From NCBI GenBank assembly GCA_904502205.1, contig CAJGDR010000034.1:1-10043 (forward strand): DNA of 10,043 bases, given 5' to 3'. A program made the translations under genes and the position numbers. Positions 5,776 to 10,043 of the stretch are shown piece after piece. Under the pieces are notes generated by a model. The model was not told the DNA's origin, ran no database searches, and saw only the letters and a list, made by a program, of their open reading frames with translations. How positions within the stretch are numbered: position 1 is the stretch's first letter; each line of letters starts with the position of its first letter. Source of the stretch: an uncultured Bacilli bacterium. GTDB lineage: Bacteria > Bacillota_I > Bacilli_A > ML615J-28 > CAG-313.

Positions 5776-7661
5776 TGAAAAAAATAATTGAACTTTCAGA
5801 AAATTTATCTAATTTAATAGCTGCTGGTGAAGTTGTCGAAAGACCAATGAATGTAGTAAAAGAACTAGTTGAAAATAGTATTGATGCTAATGCTAAAAAC
5901 ATTAAAGTTGATCTTACAGATTGTGGAATAGTAAATATTACTGTTTTAGATGATGGAGAAGGTATTAATAAAATTCAAATGCCAAATGCATTAAAACGTC
6001 ATGCAACAAGCAAAATTCAATCTGAAGAAGATTTATTTAGAATATCATCACTTGGATTTAGAGGTGAAGCATTACCATCAATTGCAAGTGTTTCAGATTT
6101 TAGAATTACTTCTAATGATGGTGAAACAAATTATTATTTAGCTTATAAAGCTGGTAAAAAAATATCAGAAGGTAATGCTAATCTACCAAAAGGAACACAA
6201 ATTGAAGTACGAAATTTATTTTTCAATACACCAGCTAGATACAAACATTTAGGTAGTAGTTATCAAGAACTATCTGCAATTACTGATTATATTTATAAAG
6301 TAGCCATTTCTAATCCCAATATTAGTTTTACTTTAATAAATAATCAAAAAGTATTATTTAAATCAAGTGGAAATGGTGATTTATTAGAAGTTATTAGTGA
6401 AGCTTATGGTACAAATGTTGGAAAGAAAATGATATCATTTGAAGCTTCAAACAACTTATATAAAATAGAAGGTTATACAACTAATAATGAAGTGTTTAGA
6501 AGTAATCGTAATGCTTTAATAGTTTTAGTAAATTCAAGAATTATTAAAAATCTAAATATTTTATATGCAATTACTGATGCTTATCAAACTATCTTACCAG
6601 TTGGTAAACACCCAATCACTGTCCTAAATATTCGTTGTGATTATGATTTAATCGATGTAAATGTTCATCCAGCTAAACTAGAAATTCGTTTTACTGATGA
6701 AGAAGAACTTCGTAAATTGATTACAAAAACAATTAAGAGTTCTTTACAACAATCAGAACTTTTAAAATTTACAAAAAGTGAAACCCTTCCTAGAGAAGAT
6801 GAAACGTATATTTACCCACATTTTGAAAACTCAAACGCTCAGAAACAGCTTTTTGAAGAGTCAAGTTTTGAAATTAAAAATAACGCCGAAAATTTCAACA
6901 ATATTGAAGAAACTTTAAACATAGTAGAAAATTCTACTGATGATGAAAACGATGATTTTGATTGGTTAAATGACTTTGAAGAATCAACACCTAAAGAAAG
7001 TATTGAAACATCAAATGAAACATTTGAAGATACTGATTTTGTTCAACCAAAACTTATTGAAGATGACTCAAGAAAATTTTTCCAAGAACTTACTTACATT
7101 GGTCAATATCATGAAACTTATTTATTATTAGAAGATGATATGAATTTATATTTAATAGATCAGCATGCTGCGATGGAACGTGTTATGTATGAAAAGATTT
7201 CAAATGCTTTTAAAGAAACTACTCGTTCAACTTATGATCTATTAATTCCAATTACACTTGATTACTCAAAAAATGAAATTGATACATTATTAAACTTACA
7301 AAAAGACATTAATAAATTAGGTATCGAATTTGAAGAATTTGGTAAAAATGCAATTGTTGTGAGAACTATTCCAACATGGATCCCACAAAACTTAGAAGTT
7401 GAATTTTTAAGTGATATATTTAATCATTATATGAGTTCAATGTTTATTGATAAAGCTAAAATGTATGATAGTCTTGCTAAAAGTTTAAGTTGTAAAAAAT
7501 CAATCAAAGCTCATATGAAAATTACTAATAATGAAGTAAAAACATTATTAAATGACTTAGATAATTGTATTATGCCATATACTTGTCCACATGGAAGACC
7601 GACATTAATTAAATTTACGAAGTATGAAATTGAAAAATTATTTAAAAGGGTTAACGCATAA
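5775..7661 (+). CDS. mutL: DNA mismatch repair protein MutL, endonuclease type
   Basis: MutL couples mismatch recognition by MutS to strand removal. The 628-residue protein has an N-terminal GHKL ATPase domain (about 1-330) with ENSIDA (33-38), DDGEGI (59-64) and GFRGEAL (94-100). An acidic, low-complexity linker spans about 340-430, followed by a C-terminal dimerisation and nuclease domain. The metal-binding nuclease motif DQHAAMERVMYE (462-473) fits DQHA(X)2E(X)4E exactly; SCKKSIKA (from Ser572) and CPHGRP (604-609) complete the site. This is therefore the strand-nicking MutL of bacteria without MutH. The B. subtilis clamp-contact motif QEMIVP appears to correspond to YDLLIP (487-492), with its Gln lost, while QKQLF (356-360) lies in the linker. 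It starts in the TAATG overlap with mutS, with TTAGGTGA about six bases upstream, so the two are translationally coupled. Confidence 0.97.
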   Translation: MKKIIELSENLSNLIAAGEVVERPMNVVKELVENSIDANAKNIKVDLTDCGIVNITVLDDGEGINKIQMPNALKRHATSKIQSEEDLFRISSLGFRGEALPSIASVSDFRITSNDGETNYYLAYKAGKKISEGNANLPKGTQIEVRNLFFNTPARYKHLGSSYQELSAITDYIYKVAISNPNISFTLINNQKVLFKSSGNGDLLEVISEAYGTNVGKKMISFEASNNLYKIEGYTTNNEVFRSNRNALIVLVNSRIIKNLNILYAITDAYQTILPVGKHPITVLNIRCDYDLIDVNVHPAKLEIRFTDEEELRKLITKTIKSSLQQSELLKFTKSETLPREDETYIYPHFENSNAQKQLFEESSFEIKNNAENFNNIEETLNIVENSTDDENDDFDWLNDFEESTPKESIETSNETFEDTDFVQPKLIEDDSRKFFQELTYIGQYHETYLLLEDDMNLYLIDQHAAMERVMYEKISNAFKETTRSTYDLLIPITLDYSKNEIDTLLNLQKDINKLGIEFEEFGKNAIVVRTIPTWIPQNLEVEFLSDIFNHYMSSMFIDKAKMYDSLAKSLSCKKSIKAHMKITNNEVKTLLNDLDNCIMPYTCPHGRPTLIKFTKYEIEKLFKRVNA

Positions 7662-8536
7662 TGAAAAAAGTAATTATTATTACTGGTCCAACAGCTGTTG
7701 GTAAAACTAAGTTATCTATTGAAGTAGCAAAATACTTTAATATGCCCCTTATTAATGGTGATGCTTATCAAATCTATAAACACTTAAGTATCTTAACTGC
7801 AAAACCAACTATTTTTGAAATGGAAAATGTTCATCATTATCTAATGGATGAACTAGATCCAATGAATAGTTTTTCAATTTATGATTATCAAAAATTAGTA
7901 AGAAATTTAATCGAAAAAATTGATTTACCAATTATTGTTGGTGGTAGTGGCTTATACATTGATAGTGTCATTTATGATTATCGTTTTAGTGATAACAATA
8001 GTTATAAATTTAATGATGAAGGTTTATCAAACGAAGAACTACACGAAATATTGACTAAACTTGATGAAGAAAATGCGGCTAAAATCCATCCAAATAATCG
8101 TAAACGAGTTATTCGTGCCATTGAACTTGCAAAAACCCAAAATAGCGCCGAAAGAAGCCAAAATCACAATCTTGTGTATGAACCACTAATAATTTGCTTA
8201 TCACTTGAACGTGACGTATTATACGAAAGAATTAATAAGCGTGTTCTTGAAATGATTAATAATGGATTAATCGAAGAAGTACAAAATGATCGAAATAAAA
8301 TTGGTTTCCAAGCTTCTAAAGCAATCGGTTTTAATGATGTTTGTAATTATTTAGATGGCGTAATTTCTAAAGAAGAAATGATTGATAATATTCAAAAAGC
8401 ATCAAGACATTATGCTAAACGTCAACTTACATGGTATCGTAATCATCCAAATACCTTAATGATTGATGTCAATCTTGACAATTACGAAGAAACAATTAAA
8501 AATGCTATAAACAAAATAAATGAATTTTTAAAATAA
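7661..8536 (+). CDS. miaA: tRNA dimethylallyltransferase MiaA
   Basis: MiaA transfers a dimethylallyl group to N6 of A37 in tRNAs reading codons that begin with U, which stabilises codon-anticodon pairing. The 291-residue protein has the P-loop GPTAVGKT (9-16), GDAYQIYK with Asp34 and Gln37 matching the family DSMQVY motif, VHHYLMDELDP, GGSGLYIDS, NNRKRVIRAIEL, and the C-terminal ASRHYAKRQLTWYR. All hallmark regions are present, so it is complete though slightly shorter than the roughly 300-315 residues usual. It begins in a TAATG overlap with mutL; AAAAGGG (7644-7650) ten bases upstream is a modest ribosome binding site. The order mutS-mutL-miaA is common in bacteria, although hfq, often the next gene elsewhere, is not here. 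The transcript ends at the hairpin at 8562. Confidence 0.97.
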   Translation: MKKVIIITGPTAVGKTKLSIEVAKYFNMPLINGDAYQIYKHLSILTAKPTIFEMENVHHYLMDELDPMNSFSIYDYQKLVRNLIEKIDLPIIVGGSGLYIDSVIYDYRFSDNNSYKFNDEGLSNEELHEILTKLDEENAAKIHPNNRKRVIRAIELAKTQNSAERSQNHNLVYEPLIICLSLERDVLYERINKRVLEMINNGLIEEVQNDRNKIGFQASKAIGFNDVCNYLDGVISKEEMIDNIQKASRHYAKRQLTWYRNHPNTLMIDVNLDNYEETIKNAINKINEFLK

Positions 8537-8561
8537 TGACTTATTTAAAAAACACTATTTT

Positions 8562-8598
8562 AAGTTAACTCCTTAAATTAAAAAGGAGTTAACTTTTT
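8562..8598 (+). terminator. Rho-independent terminator after miaA
   Basis: A perfect 13-bp stem (8562-8574 with 8583-8595) closes an 8-base loop, with five T covering the end of the stem and the tail. It lies 26 bases after the miaA stop codon and ends the mismatch repair operon. Confidence 0.92.
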
Positions 8599-8623
8599 AT
8601 TTTATCTTGCTCTTTCATTTTTA

Positions 8624-8652
8624 GTATCTTTTTTTATTTATTTAAATATAAT
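8624..8652 (+). promoter_or_regulatory. Weak candidate promoter before the D,D-carboxypeptidase
   Basis: A perfect TATAAT occurs at 8647-8652, but the -35 position (TATCTT, 8624-8629) is poor and there is no extended TG. Transcription from it would begin near 8659, inside the probable ribosome binding site TTGGTGAT (8656-8663), so the message would be almost leaderless. A gene after a strong terminator needs some promoter, and this is the best candidate seen in 8599-8666, but the fit is weak. Confidence 0.35.
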
Positions 8653-8666
8653 TTATTGGTGATTAA

Positions 8667-9482
8667 ATGCGAAAAAAATTAATAATATTTATATGGTTAA
8701 TTTTATATATTATTTTATTAACTTTAATTGTTATCTATAAAACCCATAATGATACATTACTTGTCTTATCAAATTTAAATAGTAAATCAACCATTGTATA
8801 TGATATAAATAATGACAAAATTCTTTACGAAGAAAATATTCATCAAAAAATGTTACCAGCGAGTCTTACTAAAGTATTAACTGCTTTAACTGTCTATAAT
8901 AATATTGATTTAAATAAAACAGTTTTAATCGATGAAAGAATCTTAAAAGCAGTAGGTTCTAGAATGTATCTAGAAGTAGGTGATGTAATTACTGTTAAAG
9001 AATTACTTTATGGTTTAATATTACAAAGTGGTAATGATGCTGCACTAGCACTACAATATGCATATTCAGATAATCCCTTAGATTTTATTTATAAGATGAA
9101 CGAAGAAGTATCAAAACTTAATTTAAAAAACTCTTTATTTAATAACAGTAGTGGATTAGATGAAGATAATTTTAATTATACTACAACATATGATCTAGCT
9201 GTAATCACTAAAGAAGCTATAAAATATCCTTTTTTAAAAGAACTATTTGGAACCAAACATTATCAAGTTAAATTAGATAATAAAACTTTAACTTTTAGAC
9301 ATAAACATAAATTAGTTGTTACAAATCCCAATTTCATTGGTGGTAAAACTGGATTTACTAAAAAAGCAGGTAGAACCTTAGTTAGTATTTATCGCGCAAA
9401 CAACACTGAATTAATTATTGTTACTTTTAATGATCCAAATGATTGGAAAACCCACACTTATTTAGGTAATAAATTTAGTTAA
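8667..9482 (+). CDS. Membrane-anchored D-alanyl-D-alanine carboxypeptidase (peptidase S11 family), short form
   Basis: This 271-residue protein is a low-molecular-weight penicillin-binding protein homologue, expected to remove the terminal D-Ala from peptidoglycan pentapeptides outside the membrane. A basic start (MRKK) and a hydrophobic segment at about 4-23 form a signal peptide or, as no clear cleavage site follows, a membrane anchor. The three active-site motifs are intact: SLTK (66-69, nucleophile Ser66), SGN (121-123) and KTG (227-229) in GGKTGFT. The context MLPASLTKVLTA is typical of the DacA/DacF group. The protein ends about 40 residues after KTG, so it lacks the C-terminal beta-rich domain and membrane helix of DacA-type enzymes. 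The ATG at 8667 has TTGGTGAT a few bases upstream. It is probably monocistronic. A related role such as sporulation DacF or a VanY-like enzyme is less likely; VanY has a different fold. Confidence 0.9.
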   Translation: MRKKLIIFIWLILYIILLTLIVIYKTHNDTLLVLSNLNSKSTIVYDINNDKILYEENIHQKMLPASLTKVLTALTVYNNIDLNKTVLIDERILKAVGSRMYLEVGDVITVKELLYGLILQSGNDAALALQYAYSDNPLDFIYKMNEEVSKLNLKNSLFNNSSGLDEDNFNYTTTYDLAVITKEAIKYPFLKELFGTKHYQVKLDNKTLTFRHKHKLVVTNPNFIGGKTGFTKKAGRTLVSIYRANNTELIIVTFNDPNDWKTHTYLGNKFS

Positions 9483-9487
9483 AAATA

Positions 9488-9516
9488 TTTACAAATTTAT
9501 ATTCATTTGATATAAT
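9488..9516 (+). promoter_or_regulatory. Promoter of the last, partial gene (extended -10)
   Basis: TTTACA (9488-9493) is a good -35 box, followed by a 17-base spacer and a perfect TATAAT (9511-9516) with TG at 9508-9509. The -35 begins six bases after the preceding stop codon. No terminator is seen between the two genes, so readthrough from the carboxypeptidase gene is also possible. Confidence 0.88.
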
Positions 9517-9540
9517 GAAGTCACATTTTAGGAGTTAGTT

Positions 9541-10043
9541 ATGACATTAAACATTACATCTGGTGAATATTTTAACAATTATATAAAAAACAAATACAAT
9601 GGAAAATTTATTCCTTTTAATGAATCAATGATTACTGGTCAAAGTATTTCAAAGATATTAACTGACGAATTTATTGAAGTAAGAGCAAATCATCATAATG
9701 TTTCAACTATAGAATACAAAAACAAACTATATAACTTAAATAATCCTGATTATATCAAATCATTTAATGAAATTAACTTATGGTTTGGATTAGATACATT
9801 TTGTCAGATAAACATGTTAACTTTACTTGCTTACTTAGATCAAATCAATTATAGCGGTTTAGTATATTTTATTGGAATTGATGATTATACTAATGAAATA
9901 ATAAAAGAAAAAGAACTAGTTCAAATCAATAATTTCAGTTTAGTTTACAATTCAGTTATAATAAACAAAAATACAACCAAAACATTATTTTCAAATATTA
10001 ATAAAGCAATTGAAGAATATTTACAACTAGCAAATGGAACTGA
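9541..10043 (+). CDS. DUF1835-like protein, N-terminal part (3' end outside window)
   Basis: An open frame of at least 167 codons starts at ATG 9541 and runs off the end of the window. The start is supported by TAGGAG (9529-9534) six bases upstream and by a strong promoter. The protein begins MTLNITSGEYFNNYIKNKY, then has IPFNESMITGQ and later LWFGLDTFCQINMLTLLAYL (about residues 80-99). This pattern, an N-terminal nucleotide-like segment followed by an aromatic 'LWFG' strand and a leucine-rich helix, resembles the N-terminus of DUF1835 domain proteins, whose biochemical role is not established. The match is from memory of the family pattern, so it is moderate. No membrane segment or signal peptide is visible, so it is probably cytoplasmic. 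Codon use matches the neighbouring genes. Confidence 0.6.
   Translation, partial: MTLNITSGEYFNNYIKNKYNGKFIPFNESMITGQSISKILTDEFIEVRANHHNVSTIEYKNKLYNLNNPDYIKSFNEINLWFGLDTFCQINMLTLLAYLDQINYSGLVYFIGIDDYTNEIIKEKELVQINNFSLVYNSVIINKNTTKTLFSNINKAIEEYLQLANGT

Noticed and set aside
1..10043. A new defence, mobile or biosynthetic system
   Set aside because: All complete genes are recognisable housekeeping genes in familiar order with similar codon use. I found no transposase, integrase, direct-repeat array, toxin-antitoxin pair, or tRNA that could serve as an attachment site. Only the partial gene at the end is of uncertain function.

Overview
The window is an AT-rich stretch of ordinary bacterial chromosome in which every recognisable gene lies on the + strand. 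Gene content and sequence style point to a Firmicutes lineage near the Bacilli / Mollicutes / Erysipelotrichia boundary, for example an uncultured RF39- or Izemoplasma-like bacterium; this assignment is an inference. Supporting signs are the very low GC, Bacillus-type extended -10 promoters, strong Shine-Dalgarno sites, a MutL with the endonuclease motif used in MutH-less bacteria, and an L27 carrying the Firmicutes-type cleavable N-terminus beside its protease. Tryptophan is encoded by TGG, so the standard bacterial code applies rather than the TGA=Trp code of Mycoplasma and Spiroplasma. A D-Ala-D-Ala carboxypeptidase homologue suggests that the organism makes peptidoglycan.

Layout. (1) 1-580: the C-terminal end of pyruvate, phosphate dikinase and its terminator. 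(2) 581-843: an intergenic region with an imperfect stem-loop of unknown role, a clear extended -10 promoter, and a structured leader before rplU that is probably the L21 autoregulatory leader. (3) 844-1793: rplU-prp-rpmA (L21, the L27 protease, L27), closed by a strong terminator. (4) 1827-3139: obgE and its terminator, with no clear promoter of its own. (5) 3146-8598: a promoter followed by mutS-mutL-miaA, each junction overlapping by one base (TAATG), ending in a 13-bp terminator. (6) 8667-9482: a short membrane-anchored D,D-carboxypeptidase. (7) 9488-10043: a good promoter and the start of a DUF1835-like gene that runs off the window.

Functionally, the first half is ribosome production and assembly: L21, L27, L27 maturation by Prp, and Obg, a GTPase acting on the 50S subunit. 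The second half is genome and decoding fidelity: MutS finds mismatches, MutL nicks the strand, and MiaA prenylates A37 of tRNAs that read U-starting codons. I found no mobile element, CRISPR array, phage gene, tRNA or rRNA. No clearly new multi-gene system is visible. The points most worth checking are the rplU leader, the structured element at 596-663, and the apparent lack of usual sliding-clamp motifs in both MutS and MutL.
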